Positions 46,134-58,150 are shown, counted from the stretch's first letter. The stretch is 64,000 nt of DNA from Nymphaea colorata (GCF_008831285.2 NC_045149.1:3959500-4023499), one strand, 5' to 3'. Numbers and translations are program-made. Notes: generated by a model from the letters alone, not told the origin.

Positions 46134-47670
46134 GATCATCAGGTCGCCCAATATTGTATTTTGTTAAAGTAAAACACGTTGAGAATGAAAGTGTGTTTAT
46201 TAGTACACTAAGGAGCTTGATAAGGTCATATACGTGGTACTTGATGTTATGTATGCTTCATAAAACATCAGGCAACCTAAGCCCACTTAGCCGCTTGCCC
46301 CTACCTTTTCCCATGGGGATGTATGCCTGAGAATGGTAAGTTCCCTCCCATGGATGTGAAACTGAACTTATTGTAGTAATCTATTAATACGGTTGATCTG
46401 ATCAGAGAAACAAGTAACTATAAACTTTGGAATTAAATAGTGCAAAGTTGAGTTTATAAGAATAGGGGTTTTGGGGATCAGTCTTCTGAGCCCCACATTG
46501 AATCAGATACAAGAAGCCATTTCACTTGTTGTGGTTGTATGGACGCATTTTCTATCACATTTGTTTTCGAATTGCAAAAATCAATAGAGTAGATGCCCTT
46601 AATTTGTTACTATTAGATGCATTGGAGTTCCTTTAAGTGTTGGAATTTTGCTATTCTTGACAATTTTCTAATTCTATTATGGATTTGATTTCTCTTATAG
46701 TTAGCTGATCTTAATTTAATGGCAAAAAATTGTTCAATTATACAAACAAAATTAGGGTTTTTTCAAATTTTAACTGCAAGACATATGTGGGCAACAAGAT
46801 ATGGTGTCTAGTGAATTCGCCTGCCACTGAAGAGTGTCTTTTTGTGGCATGTGCAATGGAGTGCCATTGAGGAGATTTTCTTTGGGTTTTGAGCAGCCGA
46901 TATCAGAGTGTTGTGCAAGCCCTTCGCATTGGGATCCTGTCATAGAAAAGCCAAAATTTTTAGGGCACACTCGAAATGCCATTGAAAATAAAAACTTTTA
47001 AGGGCACAACTGATTCGTGCACTTTCCCTCCCCGTTCTTGGTCTTATTTTACAAGTTATTGATCAATTACATGTCAACGGCTTCATCTCCAATTTAAGCT
47101 AGCTATTGACCTTTTCACCATGGGATCGAGACTGCCAGATGTCCCCATTGATTGGCAGCTTATCCAAATGTTATGTATGCTTCATCTCCAATTTAAGCAC
47201 ATGCTAATTGCTTCTTAATTTGATATTTTTGCTTTAAAAAATTTGCTTTATTTGCATGATTAAGTGTTTAACTGTTAATAGTATGGAGTATCCCTTATAT
47301 ATATGTGTGTGTGTATATCTATGAGAGAGATGGGGGGGGACCCAGGCCAACATAAACACAAAGGCACACTAGTGTGTGAACAAGGACTCCTTTTTTGGAA
47401 AGCAGGAAAAAATCGTGATGTTATCATGTTTAGACCGTGATAGATTTTTTTACGTTTTGGACATATTGCAAAAGATTTGTAATGTTATTTCTTCAGCCAT
47501 TTTCAAAATATTGCAGATATGTGTGTGTGTGACTGCTTTCTATTTGGAATGTATAATTGTAGGTAACTTCCCTTAAATGTGCTTGTGTTATGATCTTTCT
47601 ATGCCAAAAGTAAGTTCCATGGTTTGTTGTTAGTTCTATAAGCCTAAATTATTCATATGAGGAACTGCAG
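46134..47670. other. Spacer, nothing recognised
   Basis: AT-rich sequence with a short TG/TA microsatellite at about 47300-47320. Small ORFs such as 46770-46982 (minus) have no recognisable domain. Confidence 0.4.
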
Positions 47671-48632
47671 GTGAGATGGCTGAACGGACAAATCAACAAA
47701 CTATGGCCTTTTTGTGTTAAGAAAATTGTAAACCTCCTTCGTGGTGATGCCTATAGATTGTACTTACATAGTGTTCTCACCGACAGGTGGTAAGGTGCCA
47801 CTTTTTGACAGATGATATTACCATTCTTATTTCAGTGTCTTCTATTCAAGTTACTATATCTTCTGTCATTTTATAGATTTCACGTCAACATGAAACTATC
47901 AAGCTTGATCTTTCATACATTCACCAACTTGTTGTGAATACCAAAGGCTTAAGAACCAACACTATTTACGACAATGTCTGGATAAATTCTGGGGATGCAA
48001 AACCTTATGTACAAACAAGTATAGTAGTATGTTTGCTGTGCACTTTTTGCCTAGAATTGTGGAGACCAATATTCTAGAGCATGGACTCTGAGTGGGTCAG
48101 ATTTTAAACACATGAAACTATAAGCTTGCTTCCCTCTCACTGGTAGTTTAATTATACTGGCATCACACCAGAAACACCCAATAATGCAGACATCAATTCC
48201 TTGTAAATTCAGGTTTTATATAACTAACCAACGATCTGCTCTATGGTTTTTATTAGTACTCTGGTGCCTATACTCTAATGACATTGCAAAATGAATAAAG
48301 GCAAGATATAGGAGATATGAGTTCCTGCTATGCATTCTCTCTTTAGGCCAATGAGGAAAAAGGGTTGTGAGATTCTTGAAGTCTTAAGGGTCAGTTGGCA
48401 TCTATGAATGAAATAGTTTGTTGTTGTTCACATTGCCAAATGAACCCTTAGCTCCTTAAGTTTGCTTACAATAGAATGTTAAAATCTCCTTCTCACTGAC
48501 ACTTGGTTTCAAGTGCAAATGCAGTGACCAAGGAATTCGTTGAGCCTATATTGGAGCAAGATCGGCCTCTTCGGATGTCCTCATTGAAGTTTAGCAAGCT
48601 TTTCCTTAGAAGTATGCCTCACAAAATTGAAG
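47671..48632 (+). pseudogene. Synaptotagmin-like (SMP domain) gene relic, two exons
   Basis: After CTGCAG at 47670, the frame reads VRWLNGQINKLWPF (47671-47712). About 800 bp later (48515-48632) it reads ANAVTKEFVEPILEQ, then SSLKFSKLFLRS and HKIEG, ending at a good GT donor (48633). These are two consecutive pieces of the N-terminal SMP domain of plant synaptotagmins, usually WLN-x-x-I-x-K-x-WPFV, AAT-x-VVK-x-SVEP-x-LE-x-YRP and SLKFSKL-x-LG, with an intron after KIEG. The first piece diverges right after WPF. I see no later SMP or C2 exons, so this is probably a pseudogene or captured fragment. The family match is from memory. Confidence 0.6.
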
Positions 48633-49479
48633 GTTATTCCGAATCCTTCTCAATTTACTTTTATCCTAATTATCATTTTACATAGTTTCCTGCACAATTC
48701 AGTGACTATTCAGCTTCGGGAATTAATTGTACTATCATTATTGTCCTTTGAGTTATAATTCATTCCTAAATGCTTCCAAGAAATGCATTGCAATCCTGAC
48801 CACCTTATGTTAAGAGAAAAGTGGTCTCATATTTTCACCTGGATTGGTAAAGATCATTTATGAAGCCAATCAGTACTCAAAATTGGTGACTGTAGATTTT
48901 TTGCTAAAGAATTTTTTTCCTCCAATTTTATCTCAAAGGTCTGAGTTTATAACATTAACAATTTGAAATCCTTGTTTAAGCATGACTGTTTACAAGTCAC
49001 AATTGGGCATAAACTAGGGATCAGGCTCCGCCTTAAATGAAGGAAGCAGAGCCAGCTTTCCATTCCTTTGGTATACTGGGGCATCCTTGCAGAAAATTTT
49101 ATAACCTCTCCGAGACACTCTTGTAGCCATTGGAGCACCCAAGTGGTAGGGTCCCAAAGAGGACAGCTAGTGTCTTGAGCCTGCGTAAAATGGAAGAACT
49201 TCTCTCATGTTAACACTTGCCCAATTGAGCAAATTGAAGCATGAATTGGCAGCTTATCTGGTGTTCATATTGTCACTGGTGCTCAAGTTGGTGTTCTTTC
49301 TTATGAATATGTACATGTGAATGTCTTGTTCTTGAAATTTTTGTTCTCAATATGTCTAGTGTGTCCTTTATTATGAATTTGTACATGTGAATGTATTTTG
49401 GTACTATGTTACACATGTCAATGTATCATAATTTTATTTCGACGACAATGATCTCTATATTTCCATAAAATGTCATCAT
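48633..49479. other. Spacer, nothing recognised
   Basis: It lies between the synaptotagmin-like exon and the second CACTA-like end. I could not find the next exons of the synaptotagmin-like gene here. Confidence 0.35.
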
Positions 49480-50171
49480 TTTTCATGTTTTTTTACTTTC
49501 TATAGAAGAGCAATTTGATTGCCACTAAAGATTTCTGGTGACACAACTAACTTTCAATAGAGGCCTTTAATGACATTCATAAATTACCATAAATTATCAA
49601 TAATGGCCTAGACATATGGCATATCGTTGAACAGCCTTCATTGACACTTAAAGATTGTCATAAAATGTTGACATTGACATGTGAAGTAAGTGTTACTGCC
49701 AACTGGAAATGACGTTTTCCATTTTCCATAGAAAGAACATGACACTCCTATGAAGCCATGGAAAAGGTTTTCGGTGCCATAGAAAGCCTTTCAATGGCAC
49801 TTGTTTCATTCTATGATAGATTGACAGTAGCATTTAAAGGATGAAACTAAAAGTCCTTCAATGACTCTAGGGGGACCCATAACAATGCCTATTGTGGCAT
49901 AGCAAAAGCATCACTAAAAATCTTTCTGTAGCACTACTCTAATGCCATATTAGGGTGTACCATGATATAGAAAAATTGTCAATGAAAAACTTTTAGTTGC
50001 ACTACTTCAATGCCATAGGCATCCCATTTACGGCATTTGGACAAATTGCCACTGAAAAGATTCACCTTTCCGACCTTCTCTGGTGGTTTTAGTGGCATCC
50101 TATGTTCCCTTCTGAAAACATTCAGTGGCGCCTTATGAACACCCCTGAAAGTTATATATCTTGTTGTAGTG
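49480..50171 (+). mobile_element. Second CACTA-like right terminus with subterminal repeats
   Basis: It ends ATATCTTGTTGTAGTG, the complement of CACTACAACAAGATAT. Repeated short motifs of the GCCACTGAAAAG and CACTAAAG type and their complements fill the preceding 650 bp. No left end or transposase was identified. It points the same way as the end at 46133. Confidence 0.5.
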
Positions 50172-51780
50172 CTGGTCTGTGTAAATTACTTTGTTGTTTC
50201 ACCATCTTGACTAAACATGTTTCCTCTTGGTGATTTAACGGAAACTTTTTGATGTCCATAGTGATATTTGATGGTGGAACTCTTTGTTTTATTGCTGTTA
50301 TATGGGTCTTGGGCACTTTGAAATGGTTATCAATGGATAGAAACTGTTTGTGTTTCATCTTGACACATAAGGATTTGAAATTGCTGATAAATCAAATGTA
50401 TAAGATAACTGGTAAGTTCTTAATTCAGATATTTCGTGAAACTAGTATATTGCAACATCAACTCTTTCCTTCACATTTCCTTATATATGTTTCATAATGC
50501 TTTTGGCATTGGTTTGTAAGATCTTTGGTCTTATTACTGTTCTAAATTCTGTGCTAATATACAATCCACCTGAAACGGTTCATTTCTTTGCATCTGATTA
50601 TGTTAAAAAAAATGGTTTTCCATATTCCTCCGTTATTTTGTAGCCTTTATGTCTAGGAAAGTGGATCTTGACTGCTTCTGGCTTTCATAAAGCAAGAGAA
50701 AGGGACTATTGATTTATGGCAGTTCTCTTTTTGCAGAGCTATACAGGCCACCTGGTTTCTTCTTTGGAGTGCTTTGCTGAAACAAGTGCAAGTGTTATTT
50801 TTTATGGTATTGAAGGAAGTCTTAATGGTGATGGGCCATTGTCTTGCCCAAAACAGGGTAGTCTTTCTCTTAAACAATAGGCATTGTTTAAATCTTGAAG
50901 AAGCGCATTTTTTGATATGTTCAGATCATTGTCTCCGTCTTTCTATGTTCACATGTGAAGTGGGATTATTAATTGATGGTGGGCTCATAGTTGTTGGTGT
51001 TCCTTCACCATGTATCCCGAGAAGCCTTTCTGATAACTGCAGGCTTGATTCAATAACCAGTCCTAAAACGGATCAATCAAATGTCTTTTTGGTCTTAGTA
51101 CTACAGATGCTATATGCAAGTTAAGATGAAAAAGCTAGGGTTTTACTTTGTTTTTGGGATTTTTGTTTTCTCCTTACTCATGCTTAATCTCTTGAATGAT
51201 TTCTACACTTGCTTGCTTGCATATCCTTGTGCATGGTTACATTCTTTTTGGAATTCTTAAAGGGGCATTTGATATATCTAGAAATTTTAGAATTAAAATG
51301 CTCATTTTGTAGGAAATTGGAATTAGTAAACAAACAGGGTAGTTTGTTTCTGAAATTACAAAACTGAAACATGGAATTTTGATTCCATTTTTGTTTGAGG
51401 AGGAATTATGTTTCTGAATTTTTCATTTTTGAATCAAAATTCCAAACCATCACATTCCTTTAGTCTCTTCAATTCATATCCTTTTTCTGTTTTTTTATTC
51501 GTAGCAAGGCAACGTGACAGTATAAAGACACCAGGGATATGCATGCGCCTCTTAGATCCCAACTATCCTGCAATGGATGTTGTTAATGTCACTACTCAAA
51601 TGACTGGGTGGAGAGAAAAATAATGAGAAAAAATCCAAACCAATATTAGATGATAAAATTATGGATCTCCTTTTTTTCCTTGTTTTTCTTTGAATTGTCC
51701 ATTACAACAGATTAGACGGTCTTTATGAGTGAGACGGGTGACCTCGGATAGCCAAACTCACAATTTAATTTTCTACTGTC
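50172..51780. other. Unassigned sequence, possibly degenerate gene pieces
   Basis: Scattered short open stretches occur, for example one frame near 50745-50870 reading SLECFAETSASVIFYGIEGS after a TTTTTGCAG acceptor-like site. I do not recognise any family. AAAGGGGCATTTGATA at 51259 resembles the outer edge of hAT-type MITEs, but no partner end was found. Confidence 0.25.

Positions 51781-51841
<61 letters not shown>
51781..51841. repeat. (TG)n(TA)n microsatellite
   Basis: About 11 TG units are followed by about 19 TA units. Another TG run lies at 51959-51974. Confidence 0.95.
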
Positions 51842-51843
<2 letters not shown>

Positions 51844-52039
51844 AACTTTTTTTTCTTGTTTTTCTCTCAATTGTTCATCACAATGTGTTACATAGTCTTC
51901 ATGACTGAGATGAGTGACTTTGGATAGCTAGAGTCATCATTCAGTCTTCTATATATACATGTGTGTGTGTGTGTATTCAAATGCATCAAGGATGGCTGGG
52001 GTGAGCCATGGACCATTTTCTATATACACGTTAAAATGT

Positions 52040-52260
52040 GATTTAAATTTGTCCATTTAGGACCACTTTTCCAAAGATCGTTCCTAATGAGACTTTAAGA
52101 AATGGTTGTGACCCTTCATAAAAGTATTTAGGAGTACCATTTTTAAGAATGTTTTGGGAAAGGTAGCCCAACCGTTCCTGATTATTTTTAGAAATGGCTG
52201 TATAGATTTAGAAGTATTTCCCAGCCATTCCTAAAGTATATTTTGTTGTTCCATAATAGA
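52040..52260. repeat. Degenerate inverted short repeats, possible DNA-transposon subterminal region
   Basis: Motifs like GTTCCTAATGAGA, AAATGGTTGTGAC, CCAACCGTTCCTGA, AGAAATGGCTGT and CAGCCATTCCTAA alternate in orientation. Such arrays are typical of CACTA or Mutator-like subterminal regions. No terminal repeat was seen. Confidence 0.3.
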
Positions 52261-54000
52261 CTTTATCTAGGTAAGTCATTGCTTGTCTCCTTTAAAAACA
52301 ACCAAAAGAAGATTTGGTTATCAAAACGGACAAAATAACTAATAGTAGCAAGTTTGATGCAGTAAGGCGTGTTGGATATTTGAACTCAGACCTTTTTAGA
52401 GACAAAGATGAAACAAAATCTAGATGTAGTACGTATTTATAAATAAGAGGAGGTGCTATGTGCTAAAAAGGTAAAATTTAGTAAGATAATATATAATCGA
52501 ATATTGCCTGTAACATACTGTCAACTTTCTTTGTTTCACATCACTTGAGAGTTAAAACTAAATATATTTATATATAGTCCTTGTTCAACATTAATGCAAT
52601 AACAAAAACATGACTTGTACTCATCTATATATCTCATCAAATAACATGTTCAAATACGAATTAGCAAAAATTTTGACGGAAGATATTTTTTCAGGATACG
52701 AGTTAAATGGGATTGAGGTATATCTAAAGAATTCATTATCATTAGTGAATTAAGCAATAAATGTGGATGCTACATCTCTAAATTATATATTACAATAAAA
52801 TTTAATATCTATGTGGGAGTAAACTGACGGAGGACACTAATTATCCCTTACGATCAAGTGGAAGACGTTGGAACATGTACGGCTACAAGTGGCTCTTGGC
52901 AAAGTTCAGATCCCAATATATTTGTCCCTTAAAAGTGGTGCAGTTACATAAATTGTATTATATACATTTCATCGCTTCAATTGACAATAAAAGAAATGTC
53001 ACCTTACATGGTTCGATTTCTGCAAGAAGCGCCGATAACTGGGTTCGTCCTAAGTATTGGGCTCTTCAATATCTATAAAAGGGTTCGGTGGTTAAAGATG
53101 AACGATCCCTCAGTTCAATGGCTGATTTGGACCAAAAAGACAGTGGAAGTTAAGTGAAAGAGACTCCTTCGGAAAATTCACGATCGGGTAAATGCTCACT
53201 ATCCCTAGCACTCGCAGCCCCTTTAACGTTGGTTCATGGCCAATCATTATTTAATTCCATCTAAACTTGAGCTCTTGATGTGAGAATTAATTGGGTTCTT
53301 CTATTCAACAGATGAAAGTTACATAATATCGTGATGAAATAATTATAATGTAAAAGTACATTACATTGAAAAATACATCTATGAGAAGGAACACCGAGAG
53401 CATAATCAGAAGGAAAGAGAAGGAACACCGAGAGCATAATCAGAAGAACGCGGCATTGTTAGTCTCGGTTGCCTTATGTTCCTATTTGCTAACACATATG
53501 GCCGATATGCGTCGAACCTAATGGGCCTATTTGAGCTGATTTCCATTTCCATAACGAATAATAACTTAAGATAAATTGATAAATGCAAAAAGTGCTTAAT
53601 ATTTAAAACCTGATTTGCAGACTTGCGAAATCAAATGGCAGAAAGTTTCGGCGTATGATTGACTTGTGTGCACATCTGTGTGCAAGGAACAACAAATATG
53701 TACTCCACTTTTTAGAAATTTATAAAAGTATATATATTTTAGTTTTTAAATATTTTTTTTAATGTCACTTTTATCCTTTCAGAAGTCTCTCTTTCTCTCA
53801 TTTTTTAATGCATGTAACCAAGTTCAGTAAAAATAAAGGGGCGTTTGAAAATAAAAGCACTTGTGAGTGTTCCATAAATTCAGGGACGGTAGGTTCTACT
53901 GTTTCACTAATCTAAAATCTAGAACACTGACAGTATTCCTGTTGCCCAACATTCCCTAGGATACTTGTGATCCTGTAAACTGAGTTCCTACTTAAAACTT
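52261..54000. other. AT-rich spacer downstream of the transporter
   Basis: No gene was recognised. It includes a perfect 30-bp direct repeat, GAGAAGGAACACCGAGAGCA and so on, at 53383-53412 and 53417-53446 (period 34). The ORF at 52875-53078 has no recognisable features. Confidence 0.4.
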
Positions 54001-54006
54001 AACCGT

Positions 54007-54012
54007 TTTATT
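54007..54012 (-). terminator. Candidate poly(A) signal of the phosphate transporter
   Basis: AATAAA on the minus strand, about 225 bp past the stop codon, in an AT-rich region. It is a plausible 3'-end signal; plant signals are loose, so the call is weak. Confidence 0.4.
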
Positions 54013-54235
54013 GATCGAGTGTGATCATACAAGTATCGGATATCGTGAAGCGAGCAATAAAGCAAAAAAAAGGACAGAAAGAGGACTTGGGTGGCAGATT
54101 ACTCGGACGGAGTTGATCCACAGTACGTAGAACGTCCGCCCGGCGACCGACTCTCTTGCGGCAGACCGAACTTTTGTCTCAAAAGGCCTTAGAATTGATT
54201 AACCCATTGAAAGAATGGAAGGGGAGAGATGTCAA

Positions 54236-55861
54236 CTAAAGGGGCTCTGTCTGTACAGGTTCGCTGCCAGTATAGCCAGACTCGGGGTCGCAGTCCTGCT
54301 GCCCGGCCGGTTCGGCCTCACCCGTTATCTCCTCCAGCGACTTTCCCTTTGACTCCGGCAACAAGAACGTGAAGAGGAAGCCCAACGCGTTACTGACGCC
54401 TAGCACAATGAGCGCATTTCTGACCCCAATTCCGGGACGGTACCCTGGGTCAACAAGGCCGGGGTCCTTGCTCTGGGCTGCGTACAGGAACCCAAAGGCC
54501 CCGATCATGGCGCCGGCTTTGCCCGCCGCGGCCGAGATACCGTGGCACGTCGACCTGAGTCTCGCCGGAAAGATTTCCGCCGGAATAACGAAGGTGGTGG
54601 TGTTGGGGCCGAAGTTGGCGAAGAAGAAGGTGAAGGCATACATGACGACGAAGCTAATACGGTGGGTGGGTTGGTGCCAATTGTAGTAAGGTATTGCGAG
54701 GGCGAACATGAAGCCGGTCATGAAGAGGAAGCCCATCAGTTGGATGGTGAAGCGGCCGATGATGTCGATGAAAGCAATGGCGAACCAGTATCCGGGGACG
54801 GTGGAGCAAAGGGTAATGAGGGTCTGGGCGCGGGCGATCCGGTAAACCTCTTCGACGGCGTTCATGGTTTTATCCGGCGGAATCCATCCGATATCAGAGA
54901 AAATGTCCTTCTGGAATAGGTTCTGACTGTAGAAGGCGACGTCGAGGAAGAACCAAGTGGAAGTGGTGCCGAGCAGGTGCAGGCCGTGGCGCTTGGCGAA
55001 CTCGCGGGTGAAGAGGCCGTAGTTGAGGGATCTCTCCACGGCCATGACGTCAAGCTTGTCCTGCTCGTTCTCGAACTCCACGTGCAGCACCCTCGACATG
55101 TCCATCGCAGCCTGCTTCGCGTCCCTTGCCACGAGCGCCGTGTACCTGGCCGTCTCCGGCATCTGCATTCGCCAGTAGTAGGTCAGTGCTGCCGGCGCTG
55201 CGCCGAACATCAGTATGATCCTCCACACGTAGTCAGCCTGGGGTACCGTCGAGGCCACGGGGTTGACCACGTAGGCTGGCGCCCAGTACTGGTTCCTGAA
55301 AGCAGCAGAGACGATGATGGCGACGATCCCGCTAGCGAGGATGCCAAGCCCTTGCATGGCGAAGACGGCGGCAATGAATGCCCCCCTGGTCTTTTTGTTC
55401 GCGTATTCGGACATGATGGTGGCGGAGAGTGGGTAGTCGCCGCCGATGCCGAACCCCAGCCAGAACCGAAAGAAGCAGAGCACCGCCATCACGCCCTTGG
55501 GGGTCTTTCCAAAGGACAGGCCCGAGGCCATGGAGCAGACAAACATGAGCATGAGGGTGAGACCGTAGACCTTCTTCCTTCCCATCTTGTCGCCGAGCCA
55601 ACCGAAGAACAGCTGGCCGGCGAACGTACCTGAGAGGGCCACCCCATTCACCGCCGCGGAGACGTTGGGAGGGAGCACTCCCGGGCGGTCTGGGTTGGCG
55701 TCGTAGTAATAGATGCGGCCTAAGAGCTTGGTGACGATGGAGATGGAGAAGAGGTCGTAGGCGTCGGTAAAGAAGCCCATACCAGCTATGATGATGGCTG
55801 TGAAGTGGTACCACTGCGTCTTGGCCACATCCAGGGCATTCAATACCTGCAGCTGCACCAT
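54236..55861 (-). CDS. PHT1: PHT1-family high-affinity phosphate:H+ symporter, 541 aa, single exon
   Basis: This plasma-membrane proton-coupled phosphate transporter of the major facilitator superfamily takes up or redistributes inorganic phosphate. The ATG at 55861 gives [20 protein letters not shown], the normal PHT1 start. The frame is also open 7 codons upstream but from GTG, so the ATG is preferred. Twelve membrane segments are expected, with a long hydrophilic loop at about residues 232-292. The PHT1 signature [13 protein letters not shown] is at 140-152, and the MFS motif [11 protein letters not shown] at 87-97. Residues linked to phosphate and proton handling in the family are present: Asp33 and Asp36 in FTDAYDLF, Asp142, Trp303, Asp307 and Lys448. 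Length is normal (520-550), with no stops or frameshifts. The CDS is much richer in G and C than its flanks. The substrate is confident; which PHT1 member it is, or whether it is mycorrhiza-induced, cannot be told. Confidence 0.97.
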   Translation of the reverse strand: MVQLQVLNALDVAKTQWYHFTAIIIAGMGFFTDAYDLFSISIVTKLLGRIYYYDANPDRPGVLPPNVSAAVNGVALSGTFAGQLFFGWLGDKMGRKKVYGLTLMLMFVCSMASGLSFGKTPKGVMAVLCFFRFWLGFGIGGDYPLSATIMSEYANKKTRGAFIAAVFAMQGLGILASGIVAIIVSAAFRNQYWAPAYVVNPVASTVPQADYVWRIILMFGAAPAALTYYWRMQMPETARYTALVARDAKQAAMDMSRVLHVEFENEQDKLDVMAVERSLNYGLFTREFAKRHGLHLLGTTSTWFFLDVAFYSQNLFQKDIFSDIGWIPPDKTMNAVEEVYRIARAQTLITLCSTVPGYWFAIAFIDIIGRFTIQLMGFLFMTGFMFALAIPYYNWHQPTHRISFVVMYAFTFFFANFGPNTTTFVIPAEIFPARLRSTCHGISAAAGKAGAMIGAFGFLYAAQSKDPGLVDPGYRPGIGVRNALIVLGVSNALGFLFTFLLPESKGKSLEEITGEAEPAGQQDCDPESGYTGSEPVQTEPL

Positions 55862-55881
55862 CGCTATGCTGTAGAGAACCA

Positions 55882-55899
55882 CAGAGAGAGAGAGAGAGA
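55882..55899 (-). repeat. GA/CT tract in the 5' leader of the transporter
   Basis: Nine CT units on the coding strand lie between the TATA box and the ATG, around the expected transcription start. Plant core promoters often have such pyrimidine patches. Confidence 0.8.
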
Positions 55900-55922
55900 T
55901 GGCAGCCGATTGGGGAACAGTG

Positions 55923-55930
55923 CTTTTATA
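55923..55930 (-). promoter_or_regulatory. TATA box of the phosphate transporter
   Basis: On the minus strand the sequence reads CTATAAAAGC, about 62-70 bp before the ATG. This predicts a leader of only about 35 nt, which includes the CT tract. A scan by eye of about 850 bp upstream found no GNATATNC (PHR1 site). W-box-like TTGACC lies near 56303 and TTGACTT (minus) near 56578. Confidence 0.65.
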
Positions 55931-55931
55931 G

Positions 55932-56884
55932 CAGGAGATAGGAGATCTAGTAAAGTTGCTGGCATCGGAGAGGACCGGACGTTGAACATCAAAGCAATTA
56001 CTTTTAAAGTTGCAGAATTTTGTTTGATCATATATTGAAAAGAAGGTGAGGATTTCAATATAAGACTTTTAAATTTGGTAAATTGTAATTTGTGGCCCCA
56101 CTTGTGGCCATGCATGATTTATTAATATATAGGAAATATCACTTGGGAATAACAAGCAGAATTTCAAGTGTTAAACATATTGTAAAACATTGATGCTAGT
56201 TTCAACCTTAAGATACTTACCGTTATTTCCTAATTCCGTGTCTAATTACACTAATATTTAATAATATAGATTATATCTGTAAGGTCAAATCAACACAAAA
56301 GTTGACCATTTGAGAAAAATAAAGTTTTTGTTACGTGAGTATAAACGTGCTTAATGACCATCCTATTCTTATATATATATATATATATATATGCCAAGAG
56401 AAGGCCTAATAAAAGACTTTTTAATTAAGTCATTTTGAACAAGAAAATTATTTATATAATAAGAGCGAGTTCCAAAAATATGACTCGAAGTTCTTACGTG
56501 CTGGAACTGTGTAGAACCAGAGGCGAGATAGATGTTTCAAAAGCAAGATAAGTTTATGCCAATTCATTTGGACCCTGCAAGTCAATTGTTTTCCTATTTG
56601 AAGATCAGAGGGAGAGAGAGGTGTAGGTGGTCCAAACAGTAGAAGACAGTGATATTAGTTGAAGGAAGTGGCAATGCAGCTGCCCCTCCATTGTCTTAGT
56701 GGCTAACAAAGGAAGAGCTGAAAAAGGCAGAAACATTGGAAGCATAATTCATTTCAGAAATGAGACAATTTGTTCGTTATCGCCAGTCACATCTGCAAGG
56801 TCTTGGTCTCTACGAAACTGACCGAACGTTCTCTTTGGTGCCCTGCAGAGTCATGCTATTGTTACGTAATCCACACACATTTTT
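55932..56884. other. Upstream region of the transporter, AT-rich
   Basis: No coding feature is recognised. It contains an AT microsatellite at 56371-56392 and a GAGAGAGAG run near 56610. A 5'-UTR intron, which some PHT1 genes have, cannot be excluded. Confidence 0.4.
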
Positions 56885-57084
56885 GCTTCTTCTTTTATTT
56901 TCCTTCCAATATTTCTATAACATTTTCTTTTAGATTCACCATATATTTTTTGCTTCTTCTTTTATTTTCCTTCCAATATTTCTATAACATTTTCTTTTAG
57001 ATTCACCATATATTTTTTGCTTCTTCTTTTATTTTCCTTCCAATATTTCTATAACATTTTTTTTAGATTCTCCATATATTTTTG
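56885..57084. repeat. 67-bp tandem repeat, three copies
   Basis: Units start GCTTCTTCTTTTATTTTCC at 56885, 56952 and 57019 and are nearly identical; the third has a one-base loss in TTTTCTTTTAG and a C-to-T-like change later. It is located about 1.0 kb upstream of the transporter ATG. Confidence 0.9.
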
Positions 57085-57900
57085 GCTTATTAGAAGCTAC
57101 AACCAATCTTGTTTTTGTGGAGCAGAGTGAGGTTAACTTTTGTACATTGAGGAATTGTGTATGTTGTCCCTCTCGTTAATTTTTTTGTACTTTTATTTCT
57201 TTATTCTTTTTAATAAAAGGTTTGGGGGGGCCTTTTCTCCCCAGCGTGTTAGCATCGGAATGTTTTTTTTTTTAAGAAAAACACTTATAAAAGGTTTGTT
57301 GTGCACTAAAGAAAAAGAAGAATCACCACCACAACATTCTACAAATTAACAGGATGATAAAAGCAACAGAAAAACACTTAAACTAGGCGTCTTCCCCTTC
57401 GTTCAATATTAAGCCCTCCATTCTTATATATAAAAGCCCCTAAAGGAGCTAAGCAGCAGTGATGAATCCACTACTAATAAGGCGGTCACAAGAAAAGGAA
57501 GCCCTTCTTTTATGGACATAAGCAATTCCATAATTTGACGACCTTCTTTCCCTTCTTATTGAATAAGCATAAACTCGATGCCTTCTGATGAAATAAGCTT
57601 AATAACTGTTGCATATGTTAAATGAGTTTATAACTGAGTCCATAATTCTTAATTTCTTGGCAAATTAACTAAGGTTAGGCATAAGTCCGTCATGCTATTC
57701 CAATTAGTCGATACTCACCTGATTGTTGATCCTTTAAACTGCTTCAACTCGATGCCGCCTGCCCAATTTGTATTCGAAATTAGTCAGGCTTGTCCTTTTG
57801 AAACGGTGCAGTGTTATATAAGTATAGGCTCCTCTTTCATGCAATAATCGCATGCATGGTCAGCTAGCTAGCTTGTGCAGCAACACATGACTTTAGAATA
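57085..57900. other. AT-rich spacer, nothing recognised
   Basis: No gene, RNA or mobile-element end was recognised. A 12-base T run is present at about 57261-57273. Confidence 0.35.
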
Positions 57901-58078
57901 GTGGCAGAACCAGAAAAATCGGTTGGAGGGATGCTGGTTTTAAAATACTCATATTTGGTAGGGCACTTATTTATATATATAAAGATAAATATCTAAAAGA
58001 TGCTTATTTAAAAATAAAGAAATTTTAAGAGACCGGTATAGGCACTTGTCTACACTAGCCACCACATACTCTGCCACT
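57901..58078. mobile_element. Probable MITE of about 180 bp
   Basis: GTGGCAGAACCAGAAAAATC at the left and ACATACTCTGCCAC at the right form imperfect terminal inverted repeats (GTGGCAGA / TCTGCCAC). The body is AT-rich. The terminal motif resembles the GTGGCGGAGCCAG ends of a common plant small repeat. Confidence 0.5.
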
Positions 58079-58128
58079 GTCTTAAAATCATGGCTAGTTC
58101 AATCTAACACTTCAATTATGCTGATTTT

Positions 58129-58150
58129 AAAAAAAAAAAAAAAAAAAAAA
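58129..58150. repeat. Poly(A) run of 22 bases
   Basis: Pure A run about 50 bp after the MITE. It could be the tail of a retroposon, but no body was recognised. Confidence 0.7.

Noticed and set aside
54369-55633. Long plus-strand ORFs opposite the phosphate transporter
   Set aside because: Shadows of the GC-rich coding strand; no domains.
55862-55882. GTG start seven codons upstream of the transporter ATG
   Set aside because: Plant nuclear genes start at ATG, and the protein family begins at the internal methionine.
56000-56700. PHR1-binding GNATATNC site upstream of the transporter
   Set aside because: Each ATAT in this stretch was checked by eye; none had G and C at the required places.
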